Assembly: GCA_002770755.1 (NCBI GenBank)
Contig: PCQY01000006.1
Coordinates: forward strand, 1 to 33,301
Source of the DNA: a candidate division WWE3 bacterium CG23_combo_of_CG06-09_8_20_14_all_40_14
Lineage (GTDB): Bacteria; Patescibacteriota; WWE3; CG2-30-40-12
Length of the DNA stretch: 33,301 nucleotides
Direction: 5' to 3'
Below the pieces are notes generated by a model. That model saw nothing but the letters and a program-made list of their open reading frames with translations, was not told the origin of the DNA and did no database searches. Shown here piece after piece: positions 16,545 to 23,760 of this stretch; the stretch's first letter is position 1, and every line of letters begins with the position of its first letter. The position numbers and the translations under genes were made by a program.

Positions 16545-17027
16545 ATGCCGAAAAAATTTAATTTTGAAAAAATTTATAAGGAATATTATCCCAAAATACT
16601 GAATATGATGAAAGCCAAAACATCAAAAATTGAGGATGCCGAGGATATAACGGGCATAGTCTTTGAAAAAGCTTTCAAAGGTTTAAGCAACTTTAAATGG
16701 CAAGGCATCCCCGTTTCAAGCTGGCTTTATAAAATAGCAAAGAACAGTCTGATAGATTTTTACAGGAAAAAAAAGGAAACTTTAACCGCAGAGAATATAC
16801 TGGAACTAAAAAGCCCCGCGCTTACTATTGAGCAGGATATTGTGTCCACCTTATATTTTGAGCAAATTCTTAAACATTTAAAACCAAGGGACCGAAAGAT
16901 TATATATATGAAGTTTTTTGAGGGGCATACTAACAAAAGCATTGCCAAAAAACTTAAGCTAACCGAAAACAATGTGGCGATAATAATATACAGGGTAACT
17001 AAAGACTTGAAAAAGAATTTAGATTAG
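16545..17027 (+). CDS. ECF-type RNA polymerase sigma factor
   Basis: The 160-aa sigma70-family protein has only regions 2 and 4. Region 2 (about 7-75) includes EDAEDITGIVFEKAF, then WLYKIAKNSLIDFYRKKK, the -10 binding helix. Region 4 (about 108-157) has LKPRDRKIIYMKFFEGHTNKS and the helix-turn-helix IAKKLKLTENNVAIIIYRV. It is one operon with the MurF-like gene (2-nt gap, no Shine-Dalgarno). No anti-sigma gene with a membrane helix is adjacent; the partner in the operon is the MurF-like protein. It converges on the MurA-like gene with a 9-bp gap. Target promoters are unknown. Confidence 0.9.
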   Translation: MPKKFNFEKIYKEYYPKILNMMKAKTSKIEDAEDITGIVFEKAFKGLSNFKWQGIPVSSWLYKIAKNSLIDFYRKKKETLTAENILELKSPALTIEQDIVSTLYFEQILKHLKPRDRKIIYMKFFEGHTNKSIAKKLKLTENNVAIIIYRVTKDLKKNLD

Positions 17028-17036
17028 CTGCATAAT

Positions 17037-18281
17037 TCAAGCTTTCTCCTTGATGACAGCTCCTAAATTTTGGAGTTTTTCTTTGGTGTTTTCTAACTCG
17101 CTGTTTATAATTTCAGCATTTCGTATTTCCGTTTTTCCTTTCGCGCCTAAACCCGCAACTACTAAAGCCGCCACAGAAATTGCCTCTTCGGCTTCTGTTA
17201 TAACTCCCTTGAGTTTCGTGGGACCAAATACCTTAATACCCGAGTCCAAAAATTCTATTTTGGCGCCCATCCTGTTTAACTCTTTGGCAAACTCAAACCT
17301 ATTAAGCACCATATCGGTTACTACACTTTCCCCCGCAGCTTTAGTTAGCAGAACGGATATGAACGGTTGCCAATCCGCCATAAAACCAGGGTAGGGCTTA
17401 ACCTCAATGTTTGATGGTTTAAACAAATTTTCCGGGTCTGCCCAAATTCGCATCTCGCTAGGGGAAATTATTTCATAGTTTGCGCCCATAAATGAAAGTT
17501 TGCTTATGAAAGAGGTTAAATGATTGGTATTTAAATTCTTAATAACAATGCTCCCATTGGTAAAAAGCGCGCAGGAGGCATAAAAAACCGGTTCATTTCT
17601 ATCCGGTATTATTGTGTGCTCCAACTTACCCAAGTTTCTAACACCTTCTACCAATATTGTTCTAGGATTTTGGTCCGCGCGTTTTATTTTAGCGCCCATT
17701 TTGTTAAGAGCGGATATGAGATCATCCACCTCCGGCTCCGCCGCCGCATTAGTAATAACACTTGAACCTTCCGCTAAAACCGAAGATAAAATGGCATTAT
17801 CCGTTCCAGTATGTGTACTGGATAAAAAATTGATCTCTGCAGCCCGCAAAGACGAACATTCAAATTCAAAAACCGACCCTTTCTCCGCTATACTAACCCC
17901 TAAACTTTTAAGCACCTTAAAATTCATATCAAAAGAATACTTTGAATTTTGGGGCAAAATAGCCTTACCAAACCTCGCTAAAAGGGGTCCTACAAACAGG
18001 ATTGACGATTTGATGTTTTTGGAAAAAGCAGGGAGTTCAAAAGAATTCAGCCCGGAACTATTTATCTCCAAACAACCGTTACTCTTAAACTCTGCAGAAA
18101 CCCCTAAACTTTTTAACAGCTCAATAAACAAAAAAACATCCCCTACCCTTGGAACATTGAATAATTCCAAAAATCCATCGCTAACAATTGCGCCTGCCAA
18201 AATTTTCAACGCCGAGTTTCTTGCGCCAGAAATTTGAACGGTCCCGCTTAAAGGAAATTCCCCCAAAATTTTGTATTTCAT
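17037..18281 (-). CDS. MurA-like protein without catalytic Cys loop
   Basis: The 414-aa protein has the full MurA fold (SGARNSALKIL, LLARFGKAILP, PYPGFMADWQPF, LNRFEFAKELNRMGAKIEF), but most active-site positions are changed. Lys22 is Arg21, Arg91 is Lys91, and the loop PGGCxxGxR is replaced by PQNSKYSFDMN (110-120), with neither the Cys nor Arg120. The C-terminal DRGY Arg is lost. Asp303 is kept. Some MurA have Asp for Cys, but here the whole loop differs, so enolpyruvyl transfer is unlikely. It is the last gene of the mraZ operon, 3 nt after ftsI. A binding or regulatory role is inferred; a different transferase activity is an alternative. Confidence 0.8.
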   Translation of the reverse strand: MKYKILGEFPLSGTVQISGARNSALKILAGAIVSDGFLELFNVPRVGDVFLFIELLKSLGVSAEFKSNGCLEINSSGLNSFELPAFSKNIKSSILFVGPLLARFGKAILPQNSKYSFDMNFKVLKSLGVSIAEKGSVFEFECSSLRAAEINFLSSTHTGTDNAILSSVLAEGSSVITNAAAEPEVDDLISALNKMGAKIKRADQNPRTILVEGVRNLGKLEHTIIPDRNEPVFYASCALFTNGSIVIKNLNTNHLTSFISKLSFMGANYEIISPSEMRIWADPENLFKPSNIEVKPYPGFMADWQPFISVLLTKAAGESVVTDMVLNRFEFAKELNRMGAKIEFLDSGIKVFGPTKLKGVITEAEEAISVAALVVAGLGAKGKTEIRNAEIINSELENTKEKLQNLGAVIKEKA

Positions 18282-18284
18282 AAA

Positions 18285-19970
18285 TTATTTATCGGGCGGT
18301 ATTCTGTAATAAGCCGCTAAACTTTCGGCCATATCCATCCAAATCGGCACTGCCGTTTCGGAAGCGTAAATGCTAGCCGTAGGTTCCGCCAGCTTAATTA
18401 GCATAACAAATTTTCTACTTTTTGGCAAAAATCCAACAAAGGTAGCATTAGTTTTGCTGGGGTCATATTCTCCCTCCAAAGGTATTTGCGCAGTACCAGT
18501 CTTTCCTGCAACTAGATATTTCTTTGAGACAAAAAATTTCGCCTCGCCTCCAGAAACTGCTGCCGTTAGCATATCAACCATCGTTTCTGATGATTTTTTG
18601 GAAATAACTCTTCTTAGAGCTTTAGGCTCAAATTCTGCAATAGTTTTTCCTTTTTCGTCCATAATTTTTTCGGCTACAAAAGGCTTCATTAAAATACCGT
18701 CATTCGCTATAGCAGAAAATGCCATTACTACTTGAAGAGGAGTTGCCGAAATGCCCTGACCAAAAGAAGCGGTAGCTAAATCAATGTCCCGCCAATCTGA
18801 AACTTCCCTTATAATACCCGTATCACCCCCTTCAAGGTCAATACCAAGCTTATTGCCAAATCCAAAATTGATAAAATACTCCCTTAAATGTTTTGCCCCA
18901 ACTATTTTTCCAACCCATGCCGCCCCTAAATTATTAGAATGCTGAAGTATGCTCTCTATAGTTTCTATGCCATAATGTTTGCCATCCCATGTATCAACTA
19001 TATGACCGGAAAAACTTTTAGGCCCGTCATCTACATAAGTTGTGGAAGGCGTAACCTTTCCCATATCAATTGCCGAAGACATAGTTAACGCTTTTACCAC
19101 CGATCCCGGCTCATAAGTATCAGCAATTGCCATATTTCTAGCATTATGCTCCACATCTTCTTCACTAGAAAAATTAGCCATAGCAATAATCCTCCCCATT
19201 TGAGGCGCAACAACAATTGCCGTTCCAGATTTAGCGCCGTATTTAACTACCGCCTCTTTTAGTTTTTCTTCAATAATAAATTGAACCGTTCTATCCAGGG
19301 TTAAAGTAATACTGTGCCCATCTTTGGAAGATATTTTCTTATAATCCCCCACAGCTATAGGATAACCAAAAGCGTCCTTTTCCTGAAAAATTGTACCGGA
19401 AATGCCCTTAAGATCACCTTCGTAAAATCCTTCTATGCCAAAATATCCTTTCGGATTGCCTTCTTTGTCGCTTCCAACAAAACCTAGAACTTGGGAAGCC
19501 AAACCTTTTTCCGGGTAATAACGAACAAATTCTTCTTCAAAACCAATTCCATTAAATTTTAGCCTTTCAATTTCTTTTATTTGCTCCAAAGTTAAGTTTT
19601 TTTTCAAAGATATCCAAAAAAGATCGGATAACAGCTTTTCTTTTAGGGCAAGTTCTAGCTCCTCGCTTTTAATTGAGTCCTTTTCTAAAATAATCGCTAT
19701 GCTTTTTGCGTATTTCGCAGGGTCGGGAATTTTTTTTGGTTCCGCATACAATAAATACCGCATTTCGGTTAATGCTAAAGGAAAATTGTCCGATGTATAA
19801 ATATCTCCCCTTTTAGCACTTAAAAATATACTGGACTGATGCTGTTTTTTTGCAAGTGCTTTATACTCCTCATAACCGCGCACCTGCAAAGTATACAACC
19901 TAACAACAAAAATCAGAGTTAGGGATACAAAAAAAGATATTATAATATGTGCGCGCCACACCAAACGCAT
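18285..19970 (-). CDS. ftsI: Class B penicillin-binding protein, FtsI/PBP3-like
   Basis: The 561-aa bitopic transpeptidase has an N-terminal membrane helix at about 8-27, a pedestal domain (KRGDIYTSDNFPLA, then EEFVRYYPEKGLASQVLGFVG), and an intact transpeptidase domain. That domain has SxxK as SVVK (290-293), SxN as SNN (345-347), and KTG (490-492) in VAGKTGTAQ. It cross-links septal peptidoglycan with FtsW. No PASTA repeats are present. The start codon shares 1 bp with the ftsL stop (TAATG), so translation is coupled. Its position after mraZ-rsmH-ftsL supports FtsI over an elongation PBP. Confidence 0.95.
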   Translation of the reverse strand: MRLVWRAHIIISFFVSLTLIFVVRLYTLQVRGYEEYKALAKKQHQSSIFLSAKRGDIYTSDNFPLALTEMRYLLYAEPKKIPDPAKYAKSIAIILEKDSIKSEELELALKEKLLSDLFWISLKKNLTLEQIKEIERLKFNGIGFEEEFVRYYPEKGLASQVLGFVGSDKEGNPKGYFGIEGFYEGDLKGISGTIFQEKDAFGYPIAVGDYKKISSKDGHSITLTLDRTVQFIIEEKLKEAVVKYGAKSGTAIVVAPQMGRIIAMANFSSEEDVEHNARNMAIADTYEPGSVVKALTMSSAIDMGKVTPSTTYVDDGPKSFSGHIVDTWDGKHYGIETIESILQHSNNLGAAWVGKIVGAKHLREYFINFGFGNKLGIDLEGGDTGIIREVSDWRDIDLATASFGQGISATPLQVVMAFSAIANDGILMKPFVAEKIMDEKGKTIAEFEPKALRRVISKKSSETMVDMLTAAVSGGEAKFFVSKKYLVAGKTGTAQIPLEGEYDPSKTNATFVGFLPKSRKFVMLIKLAEPTASIYASETAVPIWMDMAESLAAYYRIPPDK

Positions 19971-20239
19971 TATCTAACAGCAAGCGAAGGAGCTTCCAAA
20001 AATTCCGTAAACATCGCTGTAAAGCCATCCTTTTGAGCCTCACTCTTAATATAATTTAAGGAGGAATAATAAGAATTTTGCTTTTTTAGGTCCAAGTTAT
20101 CTTTGACTAATACATCTCTCTTATACTCTAAATCAGATAAGCTCTTCCCCGATATGCTAAAACAATTAACTATTATTACGCGAACAAGAACCGCGAGTAT
20201 GAAAGGCATTATTAAGAACAGTAAAGTTGTTTTTTTCAT
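19970..20239 (-). CDS. ftsL: FtsL-like bitopic division protein
   Basis: The 89-aa protein has one membrane helix (about 5-25), then a polar heptad-like helix (about 33-70, LSDLEYKRDVLVKDNLDLKK), the normal FtsL plan. Sequence is poorly conserved in this family, so the call rests on size, topology and position between rsmH and ftsI. It should form the FtsQLB-type complex with FtsQ. Its start overlaps the rsmH stop as ATGA (20236-20239) and its stop overlaps the ftsI start. Confidence 0.8.
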   Translation of the reverse strand: MKKTTLLFLIMPFILAVLVRVIIVNCFSISGKSLSDLEYKRDVLVKDNLDLKKQNSYYSSLNYIKSEAQKDGFTAMFTEFLEAPSLAVR

Positions 20240-21117
20240 ATTAAAATTTTTTCAAAAACCCGCAATTTCGCGCTTCTAGCGCGCGGATTCAGGGACAACT
20301 CTAAAAAACTCGGCGCAACGGGTTTTTTAGTTATTATTCGCAAAGCTCCTGTTTTTTTGCCAAAATTCTTGACAATTCTGTCCTCTAAAGAATGAAAGCT
20401 TATCACTAAAATCCGTCCCTTAGGGGCTAGCACCCTAAAGGCGCGGGGCAATGTTCTTTCTAAAACCTCCAACTCATCATTAACCGCAATTCTCAAAGCC
20501 TGAAAAACCTTTGTTGCCGGATGCGTTTTTCCAAACTGTCTTCCACCTTTTACAGCCTTAACAAGCTCCGACAGCCCCCGGCAGGTTTCTATTTCCTTAA
20601 ATCCCCTTACTTTTACAATTTCTTTGGCTATTTTCCCTGCATAACTCTCCTCACCATATTTTTCAAAAAGCAATTTAAGTTCTCGCTCAGATAAACCGTT
20701 AACAAGTTTCTTAGCCGTAACTGCGCTATTCCTGTCCATTCGCATATCCAAAGTATTTTCAGAGTTAAACGAAAAGCCGCGCGTGCTTTCTTCAAGCTGA
20801 TGAAAAGACACCCCCAAATCAAACAAAATTCCCTTCGGCGCAGAAAGGCAAAACTTTTTAACAAGCTTTTCTATATCCAAAAAATTGCTGTTCGCCAAAA
20901 CTAAATCTCCGCTTCTTATATACCCCGCAAGATTTTCCTTGGCAAATTTTATGGCAGATTCATCTACATCTATTCCCAAAACTTTCCCGCCTTTGGACAA
21001 AATCTCTCTTGTATGCCCACCCCCACCCAAAGTGCAATCCACATACCAAAAGCCTTTTTCTATATTCAAAAAATCTATTGCTTCTTTTGAAAGTGCCGGC
21101 GTGTGATATTTGTTCAT
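20236..21117 (-). CDS. rsmH: 16S rRNA m4C1402 methyltransferase RsmH (MraW)
   Basis: The 293-aa SAM-dependent enzyme methylates N4 of C1402 in 16S rRNA. The SAM motif is YVDCTLGGGGHT (about 25-36). Also present are VLGIDVDESA, GILFDLGVSFHQLEESTRGFSF, the DMRMD motif, THPATKVFQALRIAVNDEL, ISFHSLEDRIVK and a C-terminal LNPRARSAKLRV, all standard RsmH signatures at normal length. It starts directly after the mraZ stop (TAAATG) and overlaps ftsL by 4 bp. Confidence 0.97.
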   Translation of the reverse strand: MNKYHTPALSKEAIDFLNIEKGFWYVDCTLGGGGHTREILSKGGKVLGIDVDESAIKFAKENLAGYIRSGDLVLANSNFLDIEKLVKKFCLSAPKGILFDLGVSFHQLEESTRGFSFNSENTLDMRMDRNSAVTAKKLVNGLSERELKLLFEKYGEESYAGKIAKEIVKVRGFKEIETCRGLSELVKAVKGGRQFGKTHPATKVFQALRIAVNDELEVLERTLPRAFRVLAPKGRILVISFHSLEDRIVKNFGKKTGALRIITKKPVAPSFLELSLNPRARSAKLRVFEKILI

Positions 21118-21549
21118 TTAAATTTCTAAGAGGGACAGTTTATCCGCTATTTCCGAACCGTGCGTGTACAAAAACTTCAACCGTTCATCCCATTTAGCGC
21201 TGTCCCAAACCTCAACCCACCTTCCTAAACCCACAAAACACGCCTCCCCATGCAACATTGCATAATTTAACAAGTTTTTAGGCAAAACAAACCTGCCTTG
21301 GCCATCCAATTCCACTTCAAAAGCTCCCCCCAACAGAAATCGCGTAGTATCCCGCAAGACACCCGATGTAAAAGGACCCTTAACAGTTTCCTCAATTAAA
21401 AATTTCCAGCTTTTCTGCGACACAACTATTAAACAGCCTTCGTAACCTCTTGCCACTACTACCTTATCCCCCAAACCAGCTCGAAACTTTTTTGGCAAAG
21501 CTACCCGATTTTTTTCATCTAATTTGTTTCTGTATTCGCCAATTAACAT
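21118..21549 (-). CDS. mraZ: MraZ, transcriptional regulator of the dcw cluster
   Basis: The 143-aa protein has two SpoVT/AbrB-like MraZ repeats, each with a DxKxRxxxP-type core: DEKNRVALPKKFR near residue 12 and DGQGRFVLPKNLL near residue 84. MraZ forms ring oligomers that bind repeated boxes upstream of its own operon. The Met at 21549 (MLIGEYRNKLDEKNR) is the family start. A longer frame to 21567 would cover the operator. Three boxes and a consensus promoter lie just upstream, so autoregulation is predicted. Confidence 0.96.
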   Translation of the reverse strand: MLIGEYRNKLDEKNRVALPKKFRAGLGDKVVVARGYEGCLIVVSQKSWKFLIEETVKGPFTSGVLRDTTRFLLGGAFEVELDGQGRFVLPKNLLNYAMLHGEACFVGLGRWVEVWDSAKWDERLKFLYTHGSEIADKLSLLEI

Positions 21550-21575
21550 ACCCACTTTTCCCCACAATTCACCAC
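21550..21575 (-). promoter_or_regulatory. MraZ operator: three GTGG boxes at 10-bp spacing
   Basis: On the minus strand GTGGTG (21570-21575), GTGGGG (21560-21565) and GTGGGT (21550-21555) repeat every 10 bp, directly in front of the mraZ ATG. They match the known TGGGN-N5 arrangement bound by MraZ. They lie downstream of the -10, over the predicted start region and leader. Confidence 0.85.
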
Positions 21576-21584
21576 TACAATATT

Positions 21585-21613
21585 AATATAAAGAGTGCGG
21601 GGAGCATTGTCAA
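21585..21613 (-). promoter_or_regulatory. Consensus promoter of the mraZ operon
   Basis: On the minus strand a perfect -35 TTGACA (21608-21613), a 17-bp spacer and -10 TATATT (21585-21590). The predicted start near 21578 gives a leader of about 28 nt, unlike the leaderless geometry of other promoters here. Confidence 0.85.
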
Positions 21614-21656
21614 TACAAAAATAACCCGAAAGGTTGGAGCGTAGGAAAATCCACAG

Positions 21657-21669
21657 GGGGGCTGACCCC
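21657..21669. repeat. Degenerate single unit of the GGGGTC/GACCCC repeat
   Basis: GGGGGCTGACCCC matches the 13-bp unit GGGGTCTGACCCC at 12 of 13 positions. The second arm is not preserved. It lies between the glyQS stop and the mraZ promoter. Confidence 0.5.
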
Positions 21670-21689
21670 AAAGAGACAAAGGAATTATG

Positions 21690-22988
21690 TTAGATACTTT
21701 TCAGAACAAAGAGGGATATATCAAAGATTTTTATTCTCTTCTGCTTTGTGGTATCGCGGTCGCGGATGGTAACTGTGTTATCCTTTAATGTTTGGTAATC
21801 TATTGTAATGCAATAAGGTGTGCCGATTTCGTCCTGCGAATAATATCGTTTTCCAATATTTCCCCTATCATCCCACACAGTGGAAAACTGCAATTTTAAG
21901 CCATCAAAAACCTCTCTTGCTTTTTTAACCAGCTCCTCCTTATTTCTAACCAGCGGAAAAACGGCCGCTTTATAAGGCGCCAAAGAGGGTTTTAGCTTTA
22001 GGACAATCCTATCTCCATCCTCTACATAAGAATCAAGCATGACTGCTAAAAATGTTCTGCCGACCCCCATAGAAGGCTCAATAATATGCGGGGTAAATTC
22101 TTCTGTTGTCTCATTATTTCTATAAAGCAACTTCTTTCCCGAAAATTTGGAGTGTTGTTTCAAATCAAAATCCGTTCTATAAGCAAGTCCGTAAAGCTCC
22201 TTCCATCCAAAATAATACATATACTCAACATCCACCGTCTTTTCTGAATAATGTGAACGCTCCTTGCTGGTATGTTCTCTGACTCGCAAACTCTCTTTGG
22301 AAATACCCAAATCATAGGCAAATTTCAGCATATCAAAAAGCCACTTTTCAAACTCTTTCTCCCAGTTCCCCTCTTCTATGAAATATTCCAACTCCATTTG
22401 CTCAAATTCCAAAGTGCGATGTATAAAATTTCCTGCGGTTATCTCGTTTCTAAAAGCCTTCCCTATCTGAGCAATGCCAAAAGGGATTTTTGGGCTGAAA
22501 GAATTAAGGACATTGGAGAAATTTACAAAGATGGCTTGAGCAGTTTCGGGCCTTAAATAAGCCACAGACGAAGTGTCTTCCGTAGGGCCCACAAAAGTCT
22601 TAAACATCCCGTTAAACATTTTAGGTTCCGTTAAGCTCCCGGCGCATTCGGGGCAATTAGTTTCCCCTTCCTGCTCCAGAAAATCTTGACGGTACCTTTT
22701 ATGGCATTTCTTACATTCCACCAAAGGGTCTGTGAAATTATCCACATGACCCGAAGCTTGCCAAACTTTAGGGTTTAACAGTACAGAGCCGTCTAAACCA
22801 TACACATCCTCCCTATCTTCTACAAATTTCTTCCACCATATTTCTTTGATGGAGCGAAGAAGTTGAACACCTAGGGGACCATAATCATAAGTATTTGCAA
22901 AACCTCCATATATCTCGGAGCTCGGATAAACAAAACCCCTTCTTTTGCAAAGGGATACCACTTTTTCAAATTTTTCTTGGCTGGTCAT
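21690..22988 (-). CDS. glyQS: Glycyl-tRNA synthetase, dimeric alpha2 type
   Basis: The 432-aa class II synthetase charges tRNA-Gly. Motifs are the N-terminal GFVYPSSEIYGG, TYDYGPLGVQL, a zinc-type set (CKKCHKRY then CPECAG), motif 2 with GKAFRNEI, HRTLEFEQMELEYF, and motif 3 PHIIEPSMGVGRT, followed by a short anticodon-binding domain starting near APYKAAVFPL. It is the single-chain type of archaea, eukaryotes and many bacteria, not the alpha/beta form. The frame is open to 23066, but the Met at 22988 (MTSQEKFEK) fits the family and lies 6 nt after TGTTACAAT. Confidence 0.96.
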   Translation of the reverse strand: MTSQEKFEKVVSLCKRRGFVYPSSEIYGGFANTYDYGPLGVQLLRSIKEIWWKKFVEDREDVYGLDGSVLLNPKVWQASGHVDNFTDPLVECKKCHKRYRQDFLEQEGETNCPECAGSLTEPKMFNGMFKTFVGPTEDTSSVAYLRPETAQAIFVNFSNVLNSFSPKIPFGIAQIGKAFRNEITAGNFIHRTLEFEQMELEYFIEEGNWEKEFEKWLFDMLKFAYDLGISKESLRVREHTSKERSHYSEKTVDVEYMYYFGWKELYGLAYRTDFDLKQHSKFSGKKLLYRNNETTEEFTPHIIEPSMGVGRTFLAVMLDSYVEDGDRIVLKLKPSLAPYKAAVFPLVRNKEELVKKAREVFDGLKLQFSTVWDDRGNIGKRYYSQDEIGTPYCITIDYQTLKDNTVTIRDRDTTKQKRIKIFDISLFVLKSI

Positions 22989-22994
22989 AAAATA

Positions 22995-23003
22995 ATTGTA
23001 ACA
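22995..23003 (-). promoter_or_regulatory. Extended -10 of glyQS, leaderless geometry
   Basis: On the minus strand TGTTACAAT (TGT plus TACAAT at 22995-23000) ends exactly 6 nt before the ATG at 22988. It helps fix the glyQS start. No good -35 is seen. Confidence 0.6.
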
Positions 23004-23092
23004 AAGAATTCTCCTTTTTAGAAGAAGACTCCTTAAAACCCATTTAATCCCGATACAAAATCTCAAAAAACAGTGTGTAAAATAACCCGCAA

Positions 23093-23677
23093 CTACAATC
23101 TAAAATGGGTAAAATGGGGTCTGACCCCTATTTTGGTTATTTTATCAATCAAATTGGCAGAGCCGAGTTTGTTGTCTGTTAAAGATTCAATGTACCCCTT
23201 TATATATTCCAAATCTCTAGGAAAGTTTGCCGACCAATACCCCATCTCCAAAAGCATCATAATCAAAGTTTCAATTAAAACTTCCTGCTTTTTCCCGCAT
23301 TTGGACAACTCCTCCAACTTAGCAGGCATCTTTACAAAAAGCCCCGCGTATTCCTCGCGATATGGCAGTAACTTATCCAAAGTTTCTCCTATTAAGTAAA
23401 GAAAACCTTGATTAACCAAATCGTTTTTCAATTCGCTAAAAGGATTAATAATTTCAGCTTGAGTTATTATAAAAAAATCCTTCCATTCGGAAAGCGCTAC
23501 TCTAGAATAATCAAACACATCCAAACTGCCGGCTTTTCTAGAAATGGGTTTTTTTACCCCCTTGGCTATAGCGTTAATCTTTCCTTCACTTTTTGTAAAC
23601 AAAGTAAATATCTTATCCGCTTCTTTATAACTTTTTGATTTTAGTACAATGCACTCGGTAATAAAAGAATGAGTCAT
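23093..23677 (-). CDS. recO: DNA repair protein RecO
   Basis: The 194-aa protein matches RecO, which loads RecA at gaps with RecR and anneals single strands. The N-terminal OB fold shows ECIVLKSKSYKEADKIFTLFT and GKINAIAKGVKKPISRKAGSL; a helical C-terminal part follows. It is shorter than E. coli RecO (about 240 aa). The last residues, KIGVRPHFTHFRL, are encoded by a half copy of the palindromic repeat plus flank, so the native C-terminus seems to have been replaced or extended. The ATG at 23677 is preferred to an upstream TTG. Confidence 0.9.
   Translation of the reverse strand: MTHSFITECIVLKSKSYKEADKIFTLFTKSEGKINAIAKGVKKPISRKAGSLDVFDYSRVALSEWKDFFIITQAEIINPFSELKNDLVNQGFLYLIGETLDKLLPYREEYAGLFVKMPAKLEELSKCGKKQEVLIETLIMMLLEMGYWSANFPRDLEYIKGYIESLTDNKLGSANLIDKITKIGVRPHFTHFRL
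23116..23134. repeat. Half copy of the palindromic repeat within the recO 3' end
   Basis: GGGGTCTGACCCC followed by TATTTT, one arm of the type seen at 27619-27659. It is read in frame as the C-terminal codons of recO (GVRP on the minus strand). The partner arm is missing. Confidence 0.7.
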
Positions 23678-23760
23678 AATTCCCAATTTTCAAATTCCAA
23701 ACCTCACTAAACTTACAATTAACCAATCCTCAAACAAGAAGAGAATTGAAAATTATGCAA

